NCBI GenBank assembly: GCA_026708965.1
Contig: JAPOTY010000006.1
Coordinates: 1 to 64,000, forward strand
DNA length: 64,000 bases
DNA from: Gammaproteobacteria bacterium
Lineage (GTDB): Bacteria > Pseudomonadota > Gammaproteobacteria > Steroidobacterales > Foliamicaceae
Direction of reading: 5' to 3'
In this document: positions 24,493-33,032 of the stretch, in pieces
Position numbering within the stretch: position 1 is the stretch's first letter
Layout of the letters: every line of letters begins with the position of its first letter
The notes under the pieces: model-generated
What the model was told of the DNA's origin: nothing
The model's input: only the letters and a program-made list of their open reading frames with translations
The model's database searches: none
Translations under genes and position numbers: made by a program

Positions 24493-25532
24493 ACTCCAAG
24501 CCGCTCAGCGCCCTAGGCCAGCTGTCGCGCAAGGCGCTCAACGCCCTGCGTTCCCTTCCCGTTCGCCTCATCGCGATTTTTGTGGCGAGCCTGGTGGTGA
24601 TGTCCTTGGGCGTGACCACGGCCGCCGAATTATTTCCCTACGAGCAGAACCCGGTTCGGTTTCGCATTTTCGTTTATGGCGTGTGCGCGGCAGCGGTCGG
24701 CGGCTGCTACCTTGCCGTGCGGCATTTATTTCGCCCGCTGGAGGATATTCGGTTTGGGACCCGCCAGATTGGAGACGGGCAACTGGACCATCGGCTTCCG
24801 ATACGCCGCCACGACGAGTTCGGCCGGCTGTCGGAGCGCATTAACCGCATGGCCGACGAAGTGCAGAGGATGCTGGCGGGCCAACGCCAGCTTCTGCTGG
24901 CTCTGAGCCACGAGCTTCGCACACCGCTGACGCGCGCCCGCCTGGCGCTGGAATTCATCAACGACAAGGAGGTGCGCGGGCATCTGGAATACGACCTGTC
25001 GAAAATGCAGCGCATGATTACCGAGTTGCTCGAGGGCGAGCGCCTGAATACCCGCAGCCGGGAGTTGTCCCGTTTGCGCGTGAACCTCGCTGATCTGGTC
25101 ATGGAGGTGATGCAAGGCGATTTTCCTGATGAGCAAGAGCGCATATCACTGAGTTTGCCGGCGGCGCCAGCGCATCTGGATGTGAACGCCGCGCGGCTGC
25201 GCATGCTGGTTCGCAACCTGGTGGAGAACGCGCTGCGCTACAACCCCGGCGATGGCCCCCCGGTGAAACTGGATCTGGAAATGGGCAATGGCCTCGCCAT
25301 CATACGGGTTCAGGACCACGGCCCGGGGATCGAGCCGGAGCACTTGGAGCAGGTCACCCACGCCTTTTTTCGCGCCGACTCGTCACGCGGCGCCGGCACC
25401 GGACGCCACGGCCTGGGGCTTTACCTGTGCCGCCTGATCGCCGAAGCCCACGGCGGCCGCATTGAGGTTGCGAGCCCTCCCGGCAGCGGCGCCTGCATTA
25501 CCGCCCGTATTCCAGGCGCTCCGCCTGCCTGA
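24489..25532 (+). CDS. Sensor histidine kinase, CpxA-like with minimal periplasmic loop
   Basis: 347 residues. Two membrane helices near residues 23-42 and 57-75 are separated by only about 14 residues, so nearly no periplasmic sensor domain exists. HAMP is at about 77-130. The dimerisation helix holds the phospho-acceptor His141 (LALSHELRTPLTRARL). The ATPase domain shows NLVENALRYNPGDG (N box), VQDHGPGIEPEH (G1) and GTGRHGLGLYLCRLI (G2). Paired with the overlapping response regulator. Such layouts are called intramembrane-sensing kinases and often respond to envelope stress or need a membrane partner. Confidence 0.92.
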   Translation: MNSKPLSALGQLSRKALNALRSLPVRLIAIFVASLVVMSLGVTTAAELFPYEQNPVRFRIFVYGVCAAAVGGCYLAVRHLFRPLEDIRFGTRQIGDGQLDHRLPIRRHDEFGRLSERINRMADEVQRMLAGQRQLLLALSHELRTPLTRARLALEFINDKEVRGHLEYDLSKMQRMITELLEGERLNTRSRELSRLRVNLADLVMEVMQGDFPDEQERISLSLPAAPAHLDVNAARLRMLVRNLVENALRYNPGDGPPVKLDLEMGNGLAIIRVQDHGPGIEPEHLEQVTHAFFRADSSRGAGTGRHGLGLYLCRLIAEAHGGRIEVASPPGSGACITARIPGAPPA

Positions 25533-25649
25533 CGCTTCCGCCACAAACGCCTCCGGTTGCAAGCAATGGAATGGGGTCGGCGGCGAATCGTGCATAATTG
25601 GGCCATATCTTGGGGAGCGGCGGCGCAGGCCGCTACGGAGGGGAACCGG

Positions 25650-28109
25650 ATGAAACTCAAATTCGCCTTATGGGCTGCGTTTGCCGCGGCCGTAGTGATT
25701 GCTCCGCGCCCTGTTGCCGCGCAGAGCGACGCGCTGGAGGAAATCGTGGTGACCGCGCGCAAACGCGAGGAGTCCATTCAGGATATCCCCATTGCGGTAA
25801 CCGCTTTCACCGCCGACGATATCCGCGAACTGGGCCTGACATCGGTGGACGATATCGCCCTCTTCACCCCCGGCTTTTCCTTCCAGTCCGGCTTTGGCCG
25901 CAATGCCGCTTTGGACCGCCCCGCGCTGCGCGGGCAAACCACCATACTTAATGGCATAGCGGGCGTGAAGGCTGTATCGACCTTTGTGGACGGCGTGTAT
26001 GTGGGCGGTCTCGTGTCCTCGGTTGACTTGGCCAATATCGAGCGCGTTGAAATTATCAAGGGGCCGCAGTCGGCCCAGTACGGCCGCGGCACCTACGCCG
26101 GCGCCATCAACTACGTCACGCGCCGCCCAACGGAAGAGCTGACAGGTGAAATCTCCTTGGAAGGCGCGCAGCACGAAAGCTATAACGTCAATGCCTGGGC
26201 CAGCGGCCCCCTGGTGTCGGACCGGGCCTGGTTCAGGGTTTCGGCGGGCTACTCGCAATACGGCGGGGAGCATGTCAACACAGTGACCGGCGAGGAAGTG
26301 GGCGACCAGGAAACCATGAACGTGGCGGCCAAGCTGTTTCTCACGCCCAGCGAAAATTTCGAGGCCACCTTGGGCATCGCCTATCAGGAAGTGGATGACG
26401 GCCATTTTGCCGTGGCGTTGCAGGGCCGCGAGCACAATAATTGCTGTTTCAGGGGGCCGCCTTCCGACAGTCCCGATATCACCGGAATGGTCGGCCCCCG
26501 GGCGCGCGAATACTACAGGGGCGAGGCGCTGCGCGATCTTCCCGTTGCGCTTTTAACCGAAGAGCTGGACTCGGCTGGCGGAGCCGGCAATCGCCTTGAG
26601 CGCCTGTCCATGTCGCTGGTCATGCACTACGACCTGAACAACGACTGGCGGCTGTCCAGCCTCACCGGCAATATCGACGACGAGGCCGACAACTTCCAAG
26701 ACGGCACTTATGGAGGTTATGACTTCGGCGTTGCCTTTGTGAACGGCCTTCCGCCATTTCTGCGTCCCACTCTTGGCCGTCGCTTCTGCCTGGTCTTCGG
26801 CTTTTGCGGGCAATTCCAGCGCATGCTGCGCTACGAGCAGACGGATTTCTCGCAGGAGTTGCGCCTTGCTTCGCCGCAGGACCGGTCGCTGCGGGCCACT
26901 ATCGGGCTTTATTATTACAAGGGCAAGCAGCACGAGTTGCTGGATTCCAAGGTCCACACCATGCAGTCCGAATCGCTCGGCTTTGGATTGGTTGGAGGGA
27001 CGGTGGCGCCCAACTCCACGTTTGATAACGACGACGTGACCAATACCGCGATATTCGGAGGATTGGAATGGGACCTCAACGATCAGTGGGCCGCCACCTT
27101 CGAAGCCCGCTGGGCCACGGACGATATTCAAGTGCGCGTCTATGACACGCGCGACAGCAGCCAGCTCAATACCGATAACTCCGCCGAATTCGATTCCTTC
27201 AACCCGCGCGCGACGCTCAGCTATCGCCCGGACGACAACACCAACCTCTATCTGAAAGTTTCCAAGGGCTCCAAGCCCGGCACCTTCAACGGCGAGGTGC
27301 CGCTGGGCCCCGACGGCCAGCCCGACGAATCCTTCCGCGCCGTGGAAGAGGAAGAAGCCTGGAACTACGAAGCGGGCTACAAGGGCCGACTGATGGACGG
27401 ACGCATGGTTCTCAACGTGGCCGCCTATCGCACGGAAGTAACCGATCAGCAACTCACCACGGTGATCGAGACCGCCAACGGCGGCAGCACATCGCTGGTT
27501 GACAACGTGGGCGAAACTTCAATCAATGGGCTGGAAGTGGAGCTGCAAACGCTGCTGACCGAACAGCTTTCGGTGAATCTGGGCTACGCTTGGACGAACG
27601 CCGAGATCACCCGCTACATCAACACCGACCAAGCGGATCTGATGGGCGCCAACGGTTCACTGGCCGACTTGGCGCGCCTCGGTTCGGCGGCGGGCAAGCA
27701 GGTTCCGCGCATTCCCGAGCATTCGGCCTCGGCGGTCGCAACCTATGAAGGCCCAATGATGGCTTCGGGTTTCTCCTGGTTCGCGGTGGGCAGCGTGACC
27801 CATGAAGGCTCGCGCTTCAGCCAGGTTCATAACCTGATCGAGACCGGTGCTATGACCCGGGTGGGCCTGCGGTTGGGCATCCGGCGCGATTCGCTGGAAA
27901 TCGTGGCTTGGGGCAAGAACCTGTTCGATGACGACGCGCCGCTGGATATCCTTCGCTACATCGACCGGCGCAGCGGCGGCTTGCCGCCCCATGACGGTTT
28001 TCCCGGCTACGTGGCGGAGCTGGGCAGTCCGTCCAGCACCCCGCGCGGATTTGCGGTGACGCTGCCCCGCGGCCGTCAGGTGGGCATCACCCTTAACTAC
28101 AGTTTCTGA
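25650..28109 (+). CDS. TonB-dependent outer-membrane receptor
   Basis: 819 residues. Signal peptide about 1-26, TonB-box-like LEEIVVTARKREESIQDIPIAV, plug domain to about residue 160 (IERVEIIKGPQSAQYGRGTYAGAINYVT), then a 22-strand barrel ending in the aromatic-terminated GRQVGITLNYSF. Proteins of this group with ARKREESIQDIPI often take up plant or terpenoid compounds rather than siderophores in environmental proteobacteria. GGAGGGGAACC precedes the ATG at 25650; a longer in-frame start at 25557 would spoil the signal peptide. It neighbours P450 and RND genes. The ligand is unknown. Confidence 0.92.
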   Translation: MKLKFALWAAFAAAVVIAPRPVAAQSDALEEIVVTARKREESIQDIPIAVTAFTADDIRELGLTSVDDIALFTPGFSFQSGFGRNAALDRPALRGQTTILNGIAGVKAVSTFVDGVYVGGLVSSVDLANIERVEIIKGPQSAQYGRGTYAGAINYVTRRPTEELTGEISLEGAQHESYNVNAWASGPLVSDRAWFRVSAGYSQYGGEHVNTVTGEEVGDQETMNVAAKLFLTPSENFEATLGIAYQEVDDGHFAVALQGREHNNCCFRGPPSDSPDITGMVGPRAREYYRGEALRDLPVALLTEELDSAGGAGNRLERLSMSLVMHYDLNNDWRLSSLTGNIDDEADNFQDGTYGGYDFGVAFVNGLPPFLRPTLGRRFCLVFGFCGQFQRMLRYEQTDFSQELRLASPQDRSLRATIGLYYYKGKQHELLDSKVHTMQSESLGFGLVGGTVAPNSTFDNDDVTNTAIFGGLEWDLNDQWAATFEARWATDDIQVRVYDTRDSSQLNTDNSAEFDSFNPRATLSYRPDDNTNLYLKVSKGSKPGTFNGEVPLGPDGQPDESFRAVEEEEAWNYEAGYKGRLMDGRMVLNVAAYRTEVTDQQLTTVIETANGGSTSLVDNVGETSINGLEVELQTLLTEQLSVNLGYAWTNAEITRYINTDQADLMGANGSLADLARLGSAAGKQVPRIPEHSASAVATYEGPMMASGFSWFAVGSVTHEGSRFSQVHNLIETGAMTRVGLRLGIRRDSLEIVAWGKNLFDDDAPLDILRYIDRRSGGLPPHDGFPGYVAELGSPSSTPRGFAVTLPRGRQVGITLNYSF

Positions 28110-28218
28110 TTCCCGGCACCGGAGCCGAGGAAACCTAGTCGTCCGCCGCTGCAACGGTGTGCGGCGAGTCGGCGGCCCGGGGGTCAGGTTCGGCGGAGGG
28201 TCCGCTTTGAAGCAGCGA

Positions 28219-29589
28219 TCAAGTGAATAAGCTTGCTTGCTTGCGGCGGCGATAGCGCACCTGGCATGGGGGCTTGGGGCCCGTCACCCAGCTGCCGAAG
28301 TTCGGCATCGGAAATTCCGAGGCGAGATCAAAATCGAAGCGGTCGAGCAGCACCGTCCATATCGCCTTGAGTTGCAGCACGGCGAATTTTTCCCCCATGC
28401 AGCGGTGCTTGCCGCCGCCAAAGCCGATCAGGGTGTAGAGGTGCTGCTTGGCCTCGCTGCGCGGAGGAGCGAATCGCTCCGGATCGAACTGGTGGGGGCC
28501 GGCAAACAAATGCGGCAAGCGGTGCGACAGCGCCGGGGACACCACAGCCAAGGTGCCTTCAGGCACGTTGTGGCCCGCATACCGAAGCGGCTTCAGCACT
28601 TTGCGAATGAGCAGTATCAGCGGCGGGTGCAGCCGCTCGCACTCGCGCACGCAGCGCTCCAGCGCCGGTTGCCGCTTGAGGCTGGCGAGGCTCATGGCGC
28701 CGTCGTTCTGGCACGCCTCGCGCATCTCGCCGCGCACCCGCTCTAAGCAGGCGGGATCGCGGAACATCTCAAGGCCGGTCCAGGTTGCGAGCACGGCGCT
28801 GGTGTGCTGTCCGGCGAATAGCGCGGTGAGCAATATCCCGGTTACCTCGCCATCGCTCAAAGCGCGGCCGTCCTTGTAGCGGGCCTGCATCAGCGCCTGC
28901 ATGAAATCCTCCGCCTCCGCGCCCGACCGTCGGCGGCTCTCGATCACCCGGGCAAGGATTCCGGCAACGCGGCGGCGCGCCCGGTCGCGGCGCCGATGCG
29001 CCGGGATCGGCAATTTGGGCAGGAAGAAGCCGATCAGATTAATCCCCTCTTCAAGGTCGTGGTACGCTTGGGCAAATCCCGAATCGACCTGATTCCGCAC
29101 TTCCTCGCCCAGCAGGCAGCGGCTGGCGATATTCACCGTCAGCTCGTTCATCCGAACCGGCAGATCGATGGTTCCCTCGTCGCCCAGCGAATCGGCAAAC
29201 TGGCTGGCCTCCTCGTACATGATTCGCGCGTACCGGCGCATGGACGCATCGCGCAGCGCCGGAAAAAGGAACCCCAGCTGCTCCGCCATGATCTCGGGCG
29301 CCACGTCGTAGGCCACGCCGCGCCCGAAAATGGGCACCGTGAACTGATAAACGGCCCGGGCATCGAGCTGATCCTCGGGCGCCCGGAAGTAGGCATCATG
29401 GGCTTCCGGCCCGGTGAACAGCACAAAATCACGGGTTCCCAGCCGAAAACGGACCAGCTCGCCATGCTCGCTCCAGCAGCGGTGGAGCATCCCCACCGGG
29501 TCCTTATAGAATTCCGGTAAATGACCGAGCAACGGCCAGCCGCCGGAGAGTGCGGGAATCGGCTTGTCGGACGGCGGCAACTCAGGCAT
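28219..29589 (-). CDS. CYP51-like cytochrome P450
   Basis: 456 residues, soluble, with no membrane anchor. CYP51-type features: substrate-recognition stretch QFTVPIFGRGVAYDV, I-helix FAGQHTSAVLATW with the CYP51-specific His-Thr, ExxR as CERLHPP in ECERLH, SPALSHRLPHLF and heme motif FGGGKHRCMGEKFA with Cys397. CYP51s demethylate sterols at C14; bacterial members exist in sterol makers such as Methylococcus but also act on other triterpenoids. No sterol cyclase or squalene epoxidase is in this window. Possibly in one transcription unit with the RND adaptor 214 bases upstream. Confidence 0.88.
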   Translation of the reverse strand: MPELPPSDKPIPALSGGWPLLGHLPEFYKDPVGMLHRCWSEHGELVRFRLGTRDFVLFTGPEAHDAYFRAPEDQLDARAVYQFTVPIFGRGVAYDVAPEIMAEQLGFLFPALRDASMRRYARIMYEEASQFADSLGDEGTIDLPVRMNELTVNIASRCLLGEEVRNQVDSGFAQAYHDLEEGINLIGFFLPKLPIPAHRRRDRARRRVAGILARVIESRRRSGAEAEDFMQALMQARYKDGRALSDGEVTGILLTALFAGQHTSAVLATWTGLEMFRDPACLERVRGEMREACQNDGAMSLASLKRQPALERCVRECERLHPPLILLIRKVLKPLRYAGHNVPEGTLAVVSPALSHRLPHLFAGPHQFDPERFAPPRSEAKQHLYTLIGFGGGKHRCMGEKFAVLQLKAIWTVLLDRFDFDLASEFPMPNFGSWVTGPKPPCQVRYRRRKQASLFT

Positions 29590-29803
29590 CGACCGCTCCG
29601 GTTATGAATATGGAACGCGCAAAGACATGCGGCTACTTGCAGCTCAAGGAAAACAACCCCCGGTTTCCGAGCAAAACTTCGGAGGCGAATATTTTAGCAT
29701 TGCTGCCCCGCGCACGGCAGCTGCCAAGCACCTCAAACGCTCAATTCTCCAGGATCATATTGTTGGCGGCTGCTGTCGAAGGGCGCCGGGCGTTCGCGGC
29801 CAG

Positions 29804-30892
29804 CTATCCGGAACCTTGAGGCCGGGTCTTCACGCGCTCGCCTTCGGCGACCAGCTCCTGGCCCAAGGTAATCAGCGTCACGTTCTCCGGCAATCCCGAC
29901 ACCCAGAGGCTATCGCCCTCCTCCCTGATGATCTCGATGGGGAAAAAGCGCACACGGCTGCCATTGTCCACGGTCCGCACCCCCGTTTGGTTATTCGCGT
30001 CCAGCACCACATAGGACACGGACACCTTGTGGGCCGAATACGCGCTCAACGCGATCCGTACTTCCGCGCTCAGGCCGGAACTGATTGCGAAATCGCGATT
30101 GGGCACGGTGATCTCAATAGGGAAAGTGCGTGACTCGTTGCTGGACTGCCTCCCCACAAAGGTGACCTCGCCGGTCACGTTTCTGCCGTCAACCAGCAAA
30201 ACGTTCGCGGCCGCCCCCACTTCAAGGGCGGCGTATTGCTGTTCGGTCGCCGCAGCCTCAACATGGATAGGGTCAAGATCCAGGATGGTGGCGCAAGGGC
30301 TGCCCGCCTGAAGGTAGTCGCCCACTTCGGCATGCACTTCCTCAACGAAGCCTGCGATCGGGGCCGTGACCGCCGACTTTGCCAGCTCAATCCGGTCCGC
30401 GGCCAGACGGCGCTCTGCGGCGCTAAGGCGGGACTTGGCTTGCGCGATGCTCAATTCCCTTTGCAGGCCCTGCTCGCGCAGGCTGAGCAAGCCTTGGTGC
30501 TCAAGTGTGGCCAGCGCCACGGAATCCTGCGATTCGCGAACCCGCGCTTCCCGGTCCAGAGGCTCCAATTGGCACAACAGATCGCCCGCCGCCACCTGCG
30601 CCCCTCTCTCTACCGGTCGGGCGGCCACCTGGGCCGACGTTTCCGCGCGAACCGTTACCGTGCGTTTGCCGACCGTGCGCCCTCGCAGCGTCAGCTCGCG
30701 CGATTGAGAAGTGGCGAGGCTGGTCAGCACCCGAACTTCGGTCTCCCTCCCGGAGGGTGCAGGGGCGACCGGCTCGCTGCTGGCATCACTGCGCTCATTG
30801 TCGCCGCCCGCGCCGCCGGACAACAGCCATGTCGCGGCAAGAACGATAACCGCCGCCGGTCCGATCAGCTTTTTTCCCCACTGCTTCAGCAT
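29804..30892 (-). CDS. RND efflux periplasmic adaptor (MFP) subunit
   Basis: 362 residues. HlyD/AcrA-type adaptor linking an RND pump to an outer-membrane channel. An N-terminal membrane helix (about 9-25) is followed by a lipoyl half-motif (VRAETSAQVAARPVERGAQVAAGDLLCQLE), a coiled-coil hairpin (about 115-165), the second lipoyl half (KSAVTAPIAGFVEEVHAEVGDYLQAG) and beta-barrel domain. It is on the same strand as the RND permease at 34046-37273 but 3.2 kb away, with two plus-strand genes in between. Expected pump partners: that permease and perhaps the TolC-like protein at 5596. Confidence 0.88.
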   Translation of the reverse strand: MLKQWGKKLIGPAAVIVLAATWLLSGGAGGDNERSDASSEPVAPAPSGRETEVRVLTSLATSQSRELTLRGRTVGKRTVTVRAETSAQVAARPVERGAQVAAGDLLCQLEPLDREARVRESQDSVALATLEHQGLLSLREQGLQRELSIAQAKSRLSAAERRLAADRIELAKSAVTAPIAGFVEEVHAEVGDYLQAGSPCATILDLDPIHVEAAATEQQYAALEVGAAANVLLVDGRNVTGEVTFVGRQSSNESRTFPIEITVPNRDFAISSGLSAEVRIALSAYSAHKVSVSYVVLDANNQTGVRTVDNGSRVRFFPIEIIREEGDSLWVSGLPENVTLITLGQELVAEGERVKTRPQGSG

Positions 30893-31026
30893 TTTGTGAT
30901 TATAATGTTGGCGGCATGCCGTTTGCCCTGCTGATCTTCAGTTTTGTTTGCATTTGACCCACTGTTTTCCTGCTCCCCGGCAGCGCGGTCGCTCCGGTTC
31001 CGCCTAGCGGCCCGCCCCAAAAGCCT
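30893..31026 (+). promoter_or_regulatory. Divergent spacer between RND adaptor and GPP34-P450 genes
   Basis: Contains a consensus TATAAT at 30901-30906 set in the palindrome ATTATAAT, so it could be a -10 on the plus strand. No good -35 was found 17 bases upstream. No clear RBS precedes the ATG at 31027. Promoter placement is tentative. Confidence 0.3.
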
Positions 31027-33009
31027 ATGAAACTCGTTGAAGATCTTGTGCTTTCGCTGCTCAACGAGGAGAGCGGCTATATGGAACAGGTTGCCGGGTG
31101 GAACCTCGCCTGCGCCCTGTCCGGAGCCATCCTGGCCGACCTCGCGCTTCAGTACCGCATCGATATGGATATGGAATCGCTGACCTTGCTGGACGCGAAG
31201 CCTACCGGCGACAGCTTGCTCGATCCGGTTCTTGCGGATATCGCGACCGCTGAGGGTGGGCCGCACACCGTGCAGTACTGGGTGGAGAAGAAAGCGCCGG
31301 ATTCCGATGGCCTGCTGGAGAAAGTGCTGGAGGAGCTGACCGCCAAAGGCATTCTGACCCGAGCATCGGGCGGATTCTGGTCGCTGTCGCAGAAGGTATT
31401 GAGCGCTTCGAAGCAGCCAGCGCGGGAGGCGACCCGGCAGCGGATCATCCAGATCCTGATGACCGACGAGATCCCCGCTCCCAGGGAGGCAATCCTTATC
31501 GGCCTTATTAACGCCAGCGACGCCTTTCATTTTCTTTTTCCGCCGGAAGAGTACAAGGCGGCGCGCGAGCGAATCAAATTCATCAGCAATATGGATTTGG
31601 TGGGCCGGGCGGTGTGCGACGCGGCCATCCAGAGCCAACTGCAATTTTCGCTGGCCAGTCAGGCCACCAAGCCGATACCGCGATTGAAACTCCGGTCGCT
31701 GCTCACCAAACAGTCGTTTCGGCAGGGCAATAGCGCGAGAATATTTGCCGACTTGTATCAGGAATACGGCCCGGTTTTCGAGCTCAGGATGCCAGTGGGG
31801 AAACCACTCGTTGCCATGGCAGGCAATGCGGTCAACATGTGGGTGAATCGGCGCGGCCGCCTGCATTTGATCACCAAGAACTATATCTCCGGGCTTGAAC
31901 AGGTGTTCGGCGCTCAAAGAACCCTTCCCGGCATGGATGGCGCCGAGCATTTCCGGATGCGCAAGGCGCAGCGCTCGGCTATGTCCCGCAGCCGCTTGTG
32001 GGAGCGGATTGACGAGCTTTACGGGGCAGTCCGCGGCGCTTTGCGGGAATGGAAGCCCGGCGACACGTTTGAATCGCTGGCCGTGCTTCGGCGGCTTATG
32101 ACCGTGCAAACCTCGCAACTCTCGGTTGGCGTGGACGCTTCGCATTACATGGAGGAACTTCTGGAATTCAAGGATCTTGCCCTGCTGACGCACGTTCAGC
32201 GGGTTTTTCCTAAATTCATGCTCAAGACTCCGCGTATGCGCCGGATACGCAAGAAGATCGATCAGATTGTTGTGGAAATCAAGACCGCGCACACGGTTGC
32301 CCAGCGATCCGGCAAGCCCCGGGATCTGGCGGACAATCTGTTCAGCCTGCATAACACCGATCCCCAGTTCTTTCCTCAAAAGGACATGACTTTCGCTCTC
32401 ACCATGCCGCTGATTACGGCGATTTACATGGCCAACGGGTTGAGTTTCATGCTCTACAACCTGGTGACGCGCCCCGATATATACCGGCGGGTGCAGTCCG
32501 AAGCGGACGCGCTGTTCGCCAATGGGGATCCGCAACCCGGCCAATATTCGCAACAAGCCATCGACGTGACCTACCGGTTCATTATGGAAACATTGCGACT
32601 TTATCCGGCGGTTCCGCTACAGTTGCGCGATGTGATCAATAACTGCGTGGTGGAAGGCTATGAAATTCCCGTGGGCACCCGTGTGCTGATTGCCTCCACG
32701 GCCCCGCACTACCTAGCCGAAAATTATCCGGAACCGCTGCGATTTGATATAGACCGGCACTTGCCCGAGCGGGCCGAAACCGAGAAGCCCGGCGCCTGGG
32801 GCTCATTTGGCCTGGGCACGCACACCTGCCTGGGCAAGCGCTGGGCCGAAATGCAGATTGCGGTCAATCTGCTGATGATCGCTCATCATTTTGATCTCGA
32901 GGTGTCTCCGCCTGGCTACAGACTGCAGCTCAATCCCTTCCCCACCAACGCGCCACGCAAGAAGCTCAAGTTCCGTGTGCGGGCCGTGCGCCATCCAGTG
33001 GAAGGCTAG
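31027..33009 (+). CDS. GPP34 (GOLPH3-like) domain fused to a cytochrome P450
   Basis: 660 residues. Residues 1 to about 215 form a GPP34 domain: LVEDLVLSLLNEESGY, then WNLACALSGAILADLALQYR, DAKPTGDSLLDPVLADI, a winged ELTAKGILTR and FPPEEYKAARERIKF. GPP34 is the phosphoinositide- and membrane-binding fold of eukaryotic GOLPH3, also found in bacteria with unknown roles. Residues about 225-655 are a P450: ExxR as Glu521-Arg524 (ETLRLYP), and FGLGTHTCLGKRW with heme ligand Cys601. The I-helix (ITAIYMANGLSFMLYN) lacks the acid-Thr pair used for oxygen activation. The site-2 protease gene follows after 23 bases, so the two are likely co-transcribed. Confidence 0.9.
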   Translation: MKLVEDLVLSLLNEESGYMEQVAGWNLACALSGAILADLALQYRIDMDMESLTLLDAKPTGDSLLDPVLADIATAEGGPHTVQYWVEKKAPDSDGLLEKVLEELTAKGILTRASGGFWSLSQKVLSASKQPAREATRQRIIQILMTDEIPAPREAILIGLINASDAFHFLFPPEEYKAARERIKFISNMDLVGRAVCDAAIQSQLQFSLASQATKPIPRLKLRSLLTKQSFRQGNSARIFADLYQEYGPVFELRMPVGKPLVAMAGNAVNMWVNRRGRLHLITKNYISGLEQVFGAQRTLPGMDGAEHFRMRKAQRSAMSRSRLWERIDELYGAVRGALREWKPGDTFESLAVLRRLMTVQTSQLSVGVDASHYMEELLEFKDLALLTHVQRVFPKFMLKTPRMRRIRKKIDQIVVEIKTAHTVAQRSGKPRDLADNLFSLHNTDPQFFPQKDMTFALTMPLITAIYMANGLSFMLYNLVTRPDIYRRVQSEADALFANGDPQPGQYSQQAIDVTYRFIMETLRLYPAVPLQLRDVINNCVVEGYEIPVGTRVLIASTAPHYLAENYPEPLRFDIDRHLPERAETEKPGAWGSFGLGTHTCLGKRWAEMQIAVNLLMIAHHFDLEVSPPGYRLQLNPFPTNAPRKKLKFRVRAVRHPVEG

Positions 33010-33032
33010 GGGGATAACAGGAGACGCCCGCT

